From Plotosus lineatus (Eukaryota > Chordata > Actinopteri > Siluriformes > Plotosidae), in NCBI GenBank assembly GCA_024760905.1, contig CM045750.1, positions 15,524,419 through 15,588,418 of the forward strand: DNA of 64,000 nucleotides. The letters are read 5' to 3'. The position numbers and the translations under genes were made by a program. This document shows positions 54,708 through 64,000 of the stretch, in pieces. The notes under the pieces were generated by a model, which worked only from the letters and a program-made list of their open reading frames with translations, was not told where the DNA came from and searched no databases. How positions within the stretch are numbered: the first letter of the stretch is position 1; every line of letters begins with the position of its first letter.

Positions 54708-55072
54708 GTGGCTCAGGCAGCATGGGGCTTAGGGATCAGCAGGAATGTCCTAGGATTGCGTCCTGTGCTCAGTGAGAGTGATTCTGTGTGGAGTTTGCAT
54801 GTTCTCCTCATACATGCATGAGTTTCCTTAGGGTATTCCGGTTTCATCCCACAGTCCACAGACATTCGCATTCGGCTAATCCAAATTCGGTGTGTTCCAA
54901 ACTGACCCGAGGTGTGGATGTGAGTGTGCACATTTGTATGCGTGTAACCCTGCAATGGTCTGGCAGCTGTTAAAGCTGTACTCCATCTTTGCCCAGTGTA
55001 AGCTGAGATGTGCTCCAACCTCCCTGTGGGTAAGATTAAGCAATTCGTCAAATGACTGAGTGAGACCTGATT
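54708..55072 (+). mobile_element. SINE-A, near full length
   Basis: 'gcatggggcttagggatc' head, 'tttcatcccacagtccacag', tail 'gtaagctgagatgtgctcca', ending 'aaatgactgagtgag'. Confidence 0.75.
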
Positions 55073-55136
55073 CATAGACATGGCAGAACTTAGATGACTT
55101 AAAAAAGAAAAAAAAAAAAAACTTCCCCAGTCAGTC

Positions 55137-55425
55137 ATCTCACTCCAAACCAATAAATCTTACTAGGGTCACAGGGATGGTGGAGCCTATCTCAGCCAAG
55201 TCGTGGCGAAAATGAGGTACACGCATTACAGTGCCAACTCAATCATTCACACACAGGGGGCAATCTGGATCAGCCAAATGTGCATGGCTTTGGGCTATAG
55301 GAGGAAACAGGTGTACTTGGAGGAAACCCACGCAAGCACAGGGAGACTGTAAATTCCACACAGAACCTGAGATTCCAACCCAGGACCTTGCTGTGAAGCG
55401 CACATGCCAACCCCTATTCCACATT
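55137..55425 (-). mobile_element. SINE-A
   Basis: Reverse copy, from 'cttactagggtcacagggat' to 'aacccctattccac'. Confidence 0.75.
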
Positions 55426-55470
55426 CACTGATAGAAGAATCTTGATAACACCGATATAAATGTTTCTGTT

Positions 55471-55577
55471 CAGAGTCACACATATACACACATATACACA
55501 GATGCACTCACACACAGAGAGATGCACACACACACACAACGATGCACTCATTCACACGCACATATACACACACACAG

Positions 55578-55624
<47 letters not shown>

Positions 55625-55660
55625 GATCCACTCTCTCTTACACACACACACACAGATCCA

Positions 55661-55728
<68 letters not shown>

Positions 55729-55731
55729 TCC

Positions 55732-55794
<63 letters not shown>

Positions 55795-55796
55795 TC

Positions 55797-55832
<36 letters not shown>

Positions 55833-55868
55833 GATCCACTCTCTCTTACACACACACACACAGATCCA

Positions 55869-55900
<32 letters not shown>

Positions 55901-55906
55901 GATCCA

Positions 55907-55956
<50 letters not shown>

Positions 55957-55960
55957 TCCA

Positions 55961-55995
<35 letters not shown>

Positions 55996-56004
55996 ACAGA
56001 TCCA

Positions 56005-56048
<44 letters not shown>

Positions 56049-56052
56049 TCCA

Positions 56053-56108
<56 letters not shown>

Positions 56109-56126
56109 TCCTCTCTCTCTCTCTCG

Positions 56127-56182
<56 letters not shown>

Positions 56183-56185
56183 TCC

Positions 56186-56224
<39 letters not shown>

Positions 56225-56294
56225 GATCCACTCTCTCTTACACACACACACACAGATCCACTCTCTCTCTCTCTCACACACACACACAGATCCA

Positions 56295-56340
<46 letters not shown>

Positions 56341-56344
56341 TCCA

Positions 56345-56380
<36 letters not shown>

Positions 56381-56384
56381 TCCA

Positions 56385-56425
<41 letters not shown>

Positions 56426-56430
56426 ATCCA

Positions 56431-56473
<43 letters not shown>

Positions 56474-56476
56474 CCA

Positions 56477-56510
<34 letters not shown>

Positions 56511-56514
56511 TCCA

Positions 56515-56563
<49 letters not shown>

Positions 56564-56570
56564 AGATCCA

Positions 56571-56602
<32 letters not shown>

Positions 56603-56608
56603 GATCCA

Positions 56609-56649
<41 letters not shown>

Positions 56650-56656
56650 AGATCCA

Positions 56657-56688
<32 letters not shown>

Positions 56689-56694
56689 GATCCA

Positions 56695-56731
<37 letters not shown>

Positions 56732-56736
56732 ACAGA

Positions 56737-56786
<50 letters not shown>

Positions 56787-56790
56787 GAGA

Positions 56791-56826
<36 letters not shown>

Positions 56827-56828
56827 GA

Positions 56829-56878
<50 letters not shown>

Positions 56879-56882
56879 GAGA

Positions 56883-56916
<34 letters not shown>

Positions 56917-56923
56917 GATCCAC

Positions 56924-56964
<41 letters not shown>

Positions 56965-56969
56965 GAGAA

Positions 56970-57006
<37 letters not shown>

Positions 57007-57088
57007 GATCCACTCTCTCTCTTTCTCTCTCTCTCTCTCTCGCTCACACACACACACACACACACTCTCTCTCTCTCTCTCTCTCTCT
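55471..57088 (+). repeat. 1.6-kb compound (CA)n/(CT)n array punctuated by AGATCC
   Basis: About 32 units, each [AGATCC or variant](A)CT-run then CA-run, of variable length averaging near 47 bp. Units with cactctcttacaca (about 55631, 55847, 56235 and 56577) recur, suggesting duplication of multi-unit blocks. All three plus frames stay open for more than 540 codons because CA and CT runs contain no stop; they are not genes. The whole plus strand is pyrimidine/purine alternating in CA parts and pure pyrimidine in CT parts. Confidence 0.97.
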
Positions 57089-57239
57089 GCACTGCATTTA
57101 TTGCTTGTTATTGTCAGAGCCCACTCTGGGACAGAGTATGGATTGTTCTACTCTAATGCACACAGTTCATGGGTTTCATGTCAGTGATGTTTTCCTCCTG
57201 AAATCGTGCATCCTGCTTTCCCTCTTATTACGGAGATCA

Positions 57240-57680
57240 AATGCACGCGTGTTGATGTCCGGGAGCGGAAGTGGAATGTGAGCGCGTGAAGTTGAACGGT
57301 TTTGTCTCTTACCTTTCACTGAGATGTCGCGTCGCTTCGCCAAAATAACCCAAAAAGCCGGTCGGGATGATCGCGCTGTCCTCCTTCAGCGCCGCTACTT
57401 CTCCATGTTTGTCTCCATGTTTGTCTCCGGGTCTGTCTCCGGGTTTGTCTCCGTGTTTCCGGCCTCGGCTCGGAGCAGGTGGACGCGCCTCTCACTGATG
57501 GAGACGGAGCCTCGATCCTCCACAAACCTCAGCGCTCGCTTTCAGAGAAACAAGTCCGCGATCCGCGCCCGAGCCGAGGCGTAAATCCCGGGCTTTAAGA
57601 AACCAAAGCGTCCCCGTGCACCGCGTTCCTTCCGCGCATTCCACCCGCTTTATACCGGCCGCTGCAGCCTGCTTCCATTG
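57240..57680 (-). promoter_or_regulatory. CpG-dense block: candidate promoter and first exon (minus strand)
   Basis: The only CpG-rich segment in the window (for example 'gtcgcgtcgcttcgcc', 'gtcgggatgatcgcgctg'). On the minus strand a TATAAAG box reads at about 57648-57656. About 340 bp downstream, a strong splice-donor match, GAAAG|GTAAGAG, falls at 57310-57321. The stretch between would be a 5' exon; its 70-codon frame (57316-57525, Arg/Gln/Thr-rich) has no known domain, so it may be untranslated. On the plus strand an 86-codon frame (57324-57584) is the alternative. No downstream exons were identified. Confidence 0.45.
57425..57460. repeat. 12-bp tandem repeat (gtttgtctccgg type)
   Basis: 'gtttgtctccatgtttgtct' continues as ccgggtctgtctccgggttt: about five 12-bp units between 57407 and 57462 inside the CpG block. 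Confidence 0.85.
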
Positions 57681-57693
57681 TCGTAGCAAGTCG

Positions 57694-57715
57694 CCTCTCT
57701 CTCTCTCTCTCTCTG
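57694..57715 (+). repeat. (CT)n microsatellite
   Basis: About ten CT units, then TGTGTGT. Confidence 0.95.
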
Positions 57716-57719
57716 TGTG

Positions 57720-58085
57720 TCTGCAGCTGGACCTCCCCTCCGCTTTCCTTGCTGCCCCCCTGAGAACTTCCCCTCAGTTCCCCCCTCACTGCCTGGCTCA
57801 ACAAATATTATTCATCAGGTCGCAACTGCTGGACCACCAACAACCATATTTATTATTATAAAAATACTGTGAATAGCATTGTTTTTATAACAATATTTAT
57901 TATAGCAATGATACAGCTAATCATAAAAGTAATATTATTCTTAATGAGAAAATTAATAAAATTGATATTAGTATTAATAATGACGATGATGATGATGATG
58001 ATGATGATTATTAGTAGTAGTACATTTATTATATGCACAGTTTCCATTGCTGACTTAGATGAAGAGTAGGGTGCATAGCTATCAG
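57720..58085. other. Unassigned, AT-rich, with (GAT)n
   Basis: The (GAT)n run at 57983-58010 and surrounding AT-rich sequence produce Met/Ile frames that are not genes. Confidence 0.45.
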
Positions 58086-58089
58086 CCTG

Positions 58090-58400
58090 CTTCGGCCCTG
58101 CAATGGTCTGGTGAGTTGTCCAGGGTTTACTCTACCCTCGCCCGAGACGGTTGAGACGGGCACCAGCCTTCCCGCAACCCTAATTAGGATTAAGTGGCTC
58201 AGAAAATTAATGTATGGATGGACAACAACAACAACAATAATAATAATATTATTATTATATGTTCACCTTGCTGCAAGAAGGTCTGCCAAAGGTATGAGCT
58301 TGAGTGAAAATAGTTGTGTTTATTGGCCCTCTGATGGATTGGCAGACTGTTCCGTGTGTGTACCCCACATTTACCCACAGATGGTATTATTTATCCGGTA
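58090..58400 (+). mobile_element. SINE-A fragments
   Basis: 58090-58220 tail ('ctgcaatggtctggtgagtt', 'ggattaagtggctcagaaaa'). 58262-58400 a degraded head-to-tail fusion. An (ACA)(AAT)(ATT) run separates them. Confidence 0.65.
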
Positions 58401-58410
58401 TCTTTACCCC

Positions 58411-58454
58411 AGTGGTGGTGGTGATGGTGATGATGATGATGATGATGATGATGG
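58411..58454 (+). repeat. (GGT)(GAT)n trinucleotide run
   Basis: Ends exactly where SINE-B begins. Confidence 0.93.
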
Positions 58455-58790
58455 CAGTGGTGGTCTAGTGGATAGGGCGCAGGATCGCTGATCCTAAGGT
58501 TGGGGGTTCGAGTCCCCACAAGGTTGTCACTGTCCCCCCAGTGCAGCTAACTGGGTTATCAAAGGCGGGCCATGTCTCTCACTGTCTATGGTGAGAGGTT
58601 CATGTAAAAGAACCATTGCTGACTTTCGTAAAGAGTAGCTGCAAAGCCGTCAGCATGTTTCTGTCCCTTGCTAAAAAAGGGTTGTGACAGGAAGGGCATC
58701 CGACGTAAAAACCTCTGCCAAATCAAACGTGCGAATCAGATGATTCGCTGTGACGACTCCCGAGAACGGGGAAAAGCCGAAAGGAAGAAA
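58453..58790 (+). mobile_element. SINE-B with Meta-like tail, best copy
   Basis: 338 bp. Head 'ggcagtggtggtctagtgga' (A-box-like), B-box 'gggggttcgagtcc', body 'ctaactgggttatcaaaggc' and 'aagaaccattgctgactttc', tail 'gacaggaagggcatccgacg' and 'cgctgtgacgactcccgaga', ending gccgaaagga. It is followed by an (ATT)n run (58790-58828). Confidence 0.93.
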
Positions 58791-58819
<29 letters not shown>

Positions 58820-58828
<9 letters not shown>

Positions 58829-59430
58829 CAGTACACAAACATCACTGTGCATTTTTAAGAATTTCTACTCATGATAAAATATTTTAGATATATAAAAGTA
58901 ATCCCAGGTTTTTTAATAATATAGCTCCAGTTCTTAGTAACACCCCACCAATTTAAATATCATGATTTGGCTTGGGGCAGTGGTGGCCTAGTGGTATAGG
59001 TGCTGGAAGATCACTGATCCTAAGGTTGGGGGTTCAAGCCCCAGTTGCCACAGGTTGTCACTGACACACAACCCCCCCTCCTCCTCCTCCTCCCTTCCCC
59101 CCATCACAGCTAACTGGGTTATCAAAGGCTGGCCATGTCTCTCACTGTCTATGATGTGAGGTTCATGTAAAAGAACCATTGCTGACTTTCGACAAGAGTA
59201 GCTGCATAGCCGTCAGAGTGTTTCCGCCCTGCGATGGTCTGGCGAACAGTCCAAGGTGTACTCTGCCCTCACCCGGAGTCAACTGGGATGGGCGCCAGCC
59301 TCCCTGCAACCTCAATTAGGATTAAGCGGTTACAGAAAATGAACTGATTTGGCTTGTGCTTCAAGTCACATGTGGCCAGAACTTATTATAAAATCCATCA
59401 TTAATTAGAAAGGTGAGCAAAAACAGTAAC
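58820..59430 (+). repeat. Dispersed repeat split by a SINE
   Basis: 58820-58973 and 59345-59430 together match 43050-43250. The 371 bp between them is a SINE insertion. Confidence 0.85.
58974..59344 (+). mobile_element. Chimeric SINE: B head with A-type tail, perfect 11-bp TSD
   Basis: TSD tgatttggctt is exact at 58963-58973 and 59345-59355. Head 'ggggcagtggtggcctagtg', body to 'gccgtcagagtgtttccg', then a switch near 59226 to 'ccctgcgatggtctggcgaa' and the SINE-A-like end 'aggattaagcggttacagaa'. Confidence 0.95.
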
Positions 59431-59454
59431 TAATTCTTTCAAGTCACTTTCTGA

Positions 59455-59752
59455 CCACTAGAGTTGCAGGCAGGCTGGATCCTATCTTAGCTGACTCAGA
59501 AAGAAGGTGGGGAACACGGAAAAGTTTGCCATTGTAGGGTTAACACACACAAACATTCATACTCGTACCTAGGGGAAATCAAGAATATCCAATTTGCCTA
59601 ATGTTCATGTCTTGGGACTGTGCAAAGAAACCGGATTACCGAGTGAAATCCCGTGCTAGCATGGAGACAACATGCAAATTCTGCATAGCGACAGCCTCGA
59701 CTCGAACAAGGACTATCTATACTGTGAGGTGGACATGCTAACCACTATAACT
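59455..59752 (-). mobile_element. SINE-A
   Basis: Reverse copy: 'caggcaggctggatcctatc', 'ttgtagggttaacacacaca', head 'gacatgctaaccactataac'. Confidence 0.75.
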
Positions 59753-59754
59753 TC

Positions 59755-60340
59755 ATGCTACTCTTATCCATCAAACAAATGGAGACCTTTTTTTTTATTC
59801 TCATTATATGAATATATAGTTGTATATGTAAAGAAACATTGGCAATACATGTACTGGAAGCGCCGGCTAGTAGAGAGGGAGCTTAGCACGGAGCATGTTC
59901 ATTCAGGACATTTCTGAACATCTCATTCAAGAAAAACAAAAAATGAATGCATATTAAAAAGGCAGTACATTTGAAATGCACACAGCTGTAAGTCAATTCA
60001 ATTCACAGCTCAACATGCCACCATTTTGCTGCCATTCATTTGTTTTGGCCTGTGATGGAACAGATCAAATGGAAATAGGTTGAGTGGAAAAAGCCAAGAA
60101 TTAACAAACTGAATGGGTCATATCACAAACTATTGTAGTGCATGTGTAGGCGTGCTTTCGTCAATAAATTGATTCCAATCCCATGATTGTACTGTATATC
60201 AGGATAAGAGCAGTACTGTAGTCCAGTTAAATGGCTGAGTTAAGTATTAACTAGAAGTCAATTTAACTGTACGTATATGCAGTGACTGTCAGGAATATGA
60301 GAAATCACACCCTGGTCTGTGTGAGTCCCTGTAATAAAAT
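59755..60340. other. Unassigned, no gene
   Basis: AT-rich with no recognised repeat. It may include the unrecognised 5' end of the adjoining retroelement. Confidence 0.4.
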
Positions 60341-60344
60341 TATA

Positions 60345-61420
60345 GCCTTGGTGTCTGAGACACAGTGCCAAAACAAGGACGCCATTCAGGAGAACATGAA
60401 CGGCTAATTCAACAAATGACACTGCAAAGTCAACTGCTTGCTGCCTCAATGTCCCAGGTTACTACTCCAGTACATTCCAGTCCTCCTTCAGATGACAGGC
60501 GCCTGTAGTGGGACCAGACAATTAAGGAATACTTCACAATTACAAGGTTTCCTGTTGAACTGTAACCCCTACCTTAGAAATCTATCAGATGCAACCAAGA
60601 TAATTCAGGTTCTCGCCCTTCTCTCAGAGAAAGCCTTGGTGCATGCCATGGCGGTGCTGGAGAAAGGAGAAGGGGTGATGTCTTTCCCAGAGCATTTTAT
60701 ACATCTATTCAAATTCGCTTTGGACCATGAATCCAACAACAAGCAGGCTGGTAAGTAGCTGTTTTGTCACCGGTGATTTAGCTCAATTGGTTGAGCGTCC
60801 GCTTTATCCTCCGGAAGGTCGGCGTTCGAATCTCGGCCGCATCATACTATAAGACGTTAAAATTTGGCAGTTGTTGTTTCCTGCTTGGTGCTCAGCATCA
60901 AAGGATAGAACAACACAATAACTGGTGCTGCACAGTGGTGACAGGTGCCCAGAGCACAAAACAAATTTCAATGTACTTTACAGTATTATTATTTGCTATA
61001 AAACAGAACACAATGTTAGCTAAGCTATTGGTACACCCATGAAGACATGCTGGAATGAGCCTACGTGTTAAGGCTGTGTTTTATGATGGGCTGAATAATG
61101 ACATTGTCACGAAGATCACATATCACGACAATCAGGCTAACCTCAACAATTATTTATCTAGTCACACACCTAGATTGCCTGCTCCAGAACCAATAGGCCA
61201 GCTCTCAGCCACTATATTTGTGCCCTTTCCAAACCCTTCAGAGCATATGCAATTAGACCACATCCAGCTGAATTTCAGTGCATGTGGAAAGAGCTTCTCG
61301 GCAAGAGAAGTGCATCTACCACAAGGATTCAATGAACATATCTTGATGTACTACATGTGGAGCCTACAGCCTAAGAGCTCTGCCAAAGGGAGAAGCCGTT
61401 CTTCTATCATCCAGTTGTGA
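60345..61420 (+). pseudogene. Ty3/gypsy (sushi-like) gag remnant, interrupted
   Basis: Capsid-like part: N-terminal shred at about 60345-60500 in a shifted frame (QSQLLAASMSQVT), then 60520-60758 (GFLLNCNPYL, ALLSEKALVHAMAV). It resumes at 61043-61420 with VFYDGLNNDIVTKI and EHMQLDHIQLN, the end-of-capsid and pre-zinc-knuckle segments; the CCHC knuckle itself is not intact. About 90 bp of expected gag is missing and about 290 bp of unrelated sequence with a tRNA-like motif lies in the gap. No LTRs or pol were recognised nearby. Confidence 0.75.
60766..60845 (+). other. tRNA-like sequence, probably a SINE head
   Basis: 'gatttagctcaattggttga' is an A-box/D-arm-like motif and 'gcgttcgaatctcggcc' a B-box/T-arm-like motif. 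Acceptor and T stems do not pair properly, so it is not a functional tRNA gene. It most likely heads a further SINE inserted in the gag remnant. Confidence 0.6.
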
Positions 61421-61654
61421 TTAAGATCCTCACATATCTCAGTGTACAAGCTCAAATCAAGCACTAACCAAAGTTAATGTCCTTTCAGCTCTGAATGCCT
61501 CAGAAGCAGTTGCCAAATTTCATTCATCAAGCCACTGCGATTTAAACTGATGCTCATCAAGCTACCCAAAGATCTTCAGTGCTATTGCTGAGAATCTCAC
61601 TGGCAGTGGACTGTCTTGCTGCACTGAATGCAAACAAACTTCATGTGAGCATTC
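61421..61654. other. Unassigned, adjoining gag remnant
   Basis: It may be eroded protease-region sequence; nothing definite. Confidence 0.3.
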
Positions 61655-62165
61655 CCAGTCACACCTAGGAGCACTTTGGCCAATTATCCTAATGTGTATG
61701 TCTTGAGACTTTGGGAGGAAACTGGAGTACTCTGAGGAAACCAAGCACGGGACTGATATGCAAGGTAAAGGTAAGGTAAAGTCTGTTGGGCGTTTTACTC
61801 CCAAGCCCAGTGGTTCATCAGCCCAATGCTTATCCCCGGTTTTGGTCGCGTGAAGCGACCAGGAGTTCAACTCCTCCTGGATGGGACACTAGTCCATCGC
61901 AGGCTACCTTCCCAGTATATTTTTACTGGTACCCATTTATACTGCTGGGTGAAGAGAGGCACACTTGTGGTTAAGACCTTGCCCAGGGGGTCTTAGCACA
62001 GTGAGGGTCTAACTGGGATTCAAACACATAACCTCCTGATCATGAGCCCAGCACCCTGACCACTACGCCACCAGCCCCACAATAATATGCAAACCCCACA
62101 GAAAAACCCTCACTAGGCCCAGAACTCTAATCCAGAACCTTCACTATGCTACTGTGCCACCTTCG
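61655..62165 (-). mobile_element. SINE-A split by SINE-C
   Basis: 61655-61763 is the middle part ('cttgagactttgggaggaaa'). 62085-62165 is the head part ('accctcactaggcccagaac'). Atatgcaa is repeated at the junctions. Confidence 0.8.
61764..62084 (-). mobile_element. SINE-C inserted in SINE-A, 8-bp TSD
   Basis: TSD atatgcaa at 61756-61763 and 62085-62092. Same body as the other SINE-C copies; reverse orientation, as are all five in the window. Confidence 0.9.
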
Positions 62166-62169
62166 ACAA

Positions 62170-62935
62170 TATCTTTTATCCCATGCAGCGCTGGAGTTTT
62201 TCTCACAGATGCCTCAGTCATCATCAGAATACAATACTCAGCCTGCCTTGCCCTCAGTTTTCAAACTAGTAGGAATCCTCTTCAACCAAGCATTTCCTTA
62301 TTTGGCCTTTCTTAAGATGCAATAGGTTACAGACGGCCTCAGTTCGAGTCACACTAAGCCTCACTTTATTATATCTCTCACAGTCTAACAACCAAGTAGA
62401 AAGCATAAACCAAGAGAATAAATGCGTCCTGAGGTCTTCTTGCAAAAAAACCCCAAATGCATTGTCTTGCTCTTCCCCACGACTGAATATGCCCAAGATA
62501 TCTGTCACCCCATTTCAATTCATGCATGGTCATCAATAGCCATATTCTCATAGAGCAACATCCCATATTGCTGTTGAGCAATGACTCCACTGAAGTGAAA
62601 TGGTGTGGGAACAAACATAATACCTCAAGCAAGTGTACCCTTAGTTACCATCAGTTTAACCAAGAATTTGCCTCCATATGGGACACTAGAGGCCTCCACA
62701 GATGCAAACGCTTAGTGTGCACTAAAATCACCCAAAAAAGTATCCATTTATCAAACACACATGTAGGAAGATAGTAAACTATGGGTCTTTTCCCACCCAA
62801 ACTCCATCAAATGCAGCTCAAAGTAGCTCAATTTAAGGCTAAATACTGGCAAGAGACCGCTAGCAAACAAGTACCAAAGGGGAAAGCTGAAAAGAACTTT
62901 GAAGACAGAACTAATCTCATTAATTTCCTCATTAA
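62170..62935. other. Unassigned 760 bp, no gene confirmed
   Basis: Open frames of 60-84 codons on both strands with no recognised domain. It may be old retroelement sequence. Confidence 0.35.
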
Positions 62936-63316
62936 TCATCATCCTGTGTCCTTGATCTGGTACCTACATGTTTCTTTAAACAGATACTATCAGAATTGAT
63001 GAACCCCTTATTAAATGTGATTAATTATTCCCTTAGCACTGGTTACATACCTAAATCCTTTAAACTAGCAGTTATCAAACCTCTGATTAAAAAACCTGAT
63101 CTTGACCCTTATCAGCTGACCAACTGTAGACCAGTATCAAACCTCCGGCTTATCTCTAAGATCTTAGAAAAAGCTGTAGCGCAACAGTTATGCTCTTATT
63201 TTTGTAGCAATGCAGTTATGTTAATCAGTTATGTTCATATATTTGCCCTAGCCTAATGGTTACAGAACCAGCTTTGGGACCAAAACAACAGGAAAAAATG
63301 TGTGCTAGTGGTGGAG

Positions 63317-63375
<59 letters not shown>

Positions 63376-63712
63376 CATGAATGAAATGTAGTAGTCAGGA
63401 GTTAGACCTCATCAAAGCTCAGAGACATCACTCGGTAAGGTGGTAAATGGCCTACTGATGGCCTCTGACCATGGCTGTGTCTCCGTGCTTGTATTACTTG
63501 ACCTTAATACATTGTTGGGGTCAAGGGAAAGGCTCTATCCTGGTTTAAATCTTATTTAATTGACCGTTGATAAGGTTTCTGATGATGCAATAAGTTTAGA
63601 TGGTGTTTCAGTCTCATCATATGGAGAAACAAAGAACCTGGGAGTGATTATTGATGCTGGTCTTTCATTTGAAGCTCGTGTAGACAATATTACTCGGTAC
63701 AAGGGTGTAGGC
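62936..63712 (+). pseudogene. L2/Maui-like LINE reverse-transcriptase fragments
   Basis: Block 1, 62936-63256: CVLDLVPTCFFKQ, then VIKPLIKKPDLDPYQL, NCRPVSNLRLISKILEKAV, the fingers and early palm of an L2-clade RT. Block 2, about 63442-63501: [20 protein letters not shown], the catalytic motif A region (expected Asp kept, following residues altered). Block 3, 63528-63569: [13 protein letters not shown]. Block 4, 63572-63705: DAISLDGVSV and NLGVIIDAGLSFEARVDNIT. The motif with the YADD box between blocks 3 and 4 is deleted. A TA-repeat (63319-63371) separates blocks 1 and 2. Confidence 0.88.
63319..63371. repeat. (TA)n microsatellite inside LINE remnant
   Basis: About 26 TA units. Confidence 0.97.
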
Positions 63713-63715
63713 TGG

Positions 63716-63777
63716 GGTGTGTGTGTGTGTGTGTGTGCACAGAGTGCACGTGCACCCCCCCCACACACACACACAGC
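63716..63777. repeat. (TG)n ... C-run ... (CA)n short inverted pair
   Basis: (GT)n at 63717-63738 and (CA)n at 63762-63775 around 'cagagtgcacgtgcaccc'; self-complementary, hairpin-capable. Confidence 0.8.
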
Positions 63778-63779
63778 AG

Positions 63780-64000
63780 GAGTTGAGCTCCACTAGACAA
63801 GAAATGATGTGTATTCACAATCTTATATATTATCTTAATGATTGTTATTGAAGAGAAAGTCGGAGATAAGTTCTGCATGACTAGAGTCAGGAAGTAAACC
63901 GAAAGTTAACGTGTAACAGGCACTGCGCATGTGCAAGACCGAGCTGACCAATCAACAAACATAATATTATCAGTAAGCAATAATAGCTGAACACTGTCAA
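63780..64000. other. Unassigned end of window
   Basis: No feature recognised. Confidence 0.4.

Noticed and set aside
55471..57088. CRISPR-like alternation of repeats and spacers
   Set aside because: The spacers are CA/CT runs of varying length in a vertebrate genome; no unique spacers.
55460..57281. Open frames of 544-579 codons in all three plus frames
   Set aside because: They consist of Thr-His and Leu-Ser repeats coded by (CA)n and (CT)n, which contain no stop in any frame. Simultaneous openness in three frames shows an artefact.
60766..60845. Functional tRNA gene
   Set aside because: A- and B-box-like motifs are present, but acceptor, T and anticodon stems do not pair; better read as a SINE head.

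Overview
The window looks like intergenic or intronic chromosomal DNA from a ray-finned fish, most likely a teleost. The basis is the repeat set: a Rex3-type LINE, an L2/Maui-like LINE, Ty3/gypsy gag remains, a Tc1-like transposase relic, hAT elements, many pogo/Tigger-like DNA transposons, several tRNA-headed SINE families, and very dense (CA)n, (TA)n and (CT)n microsatellites. I cannot name the species. No intact host protein-coding gene is visible. Nearly every long open frame is a shadow of a simple repeat or a SINE. The only gene-like host signal is a CpG-dense block at about 57240-57680, which may be a promoter and first exon.

Layout. 0-24 kb: many copies of one dominant tRNA-headed family ('SINE-A' here) in both orientations. 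A 2.2 kb 5'-truncated Rex3 (4167-6390) is inserted inside one SINE-A. Tigger-like elements lie at 2162, 12109, 15601, 19149, 19698 and 22055, and a hAT-Charlie-like element at 20957. 24-41 kb: two more pogo-like element families (25239-26110 and 28198-28920), SINE-B and SINE-C copies with clean target-site duplications (TSDs), an inverted pair of MITE arms at 34262-34778, a 0.5 kb TA tract at 38095-38600, and a degraded Tc1-like transposase at about 39950-40445. 41-54 kb: four more Tigger-like copies. The one at 48732-49605 keeps the transposase DNA-binding region. A hAT-Ac-like element (52390-53546) with an hATC-domain remnant interrupts a SINE-D. 54-64 kb: a 1.6 kb compound (CA)n/(CT)n array (55471-57088), the CpG-rich block, SINE-B copies, gag remains, and reverse-transcriptase fragments of an L2-like LINE.

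How it fits together. The region records layered insertion: LINE into SINE, SINE into SINE, hAT into SINE. Several junctions have perfect TSDs, and some have a paralogous empty site in the same window. Three patterns go beyond routine annotation. (1) One SINE head (SINE-B) occurs with two different tails, one of them borrowed from SINE-A. (2) Tigger-like copies carry a 70-bp CCAAT-box repeat upstream of the transposase start, in 1 to 4 copies. (3) In three Tigger-like copies a (CA/CG)n microsatellite sits inside the first codons of the transposase frame. Family names rest on motif recognition only; no database was searched. SINE letters A-F are local labels. Repeat boundaries without a stated TSD are good to about 10-20 bp.
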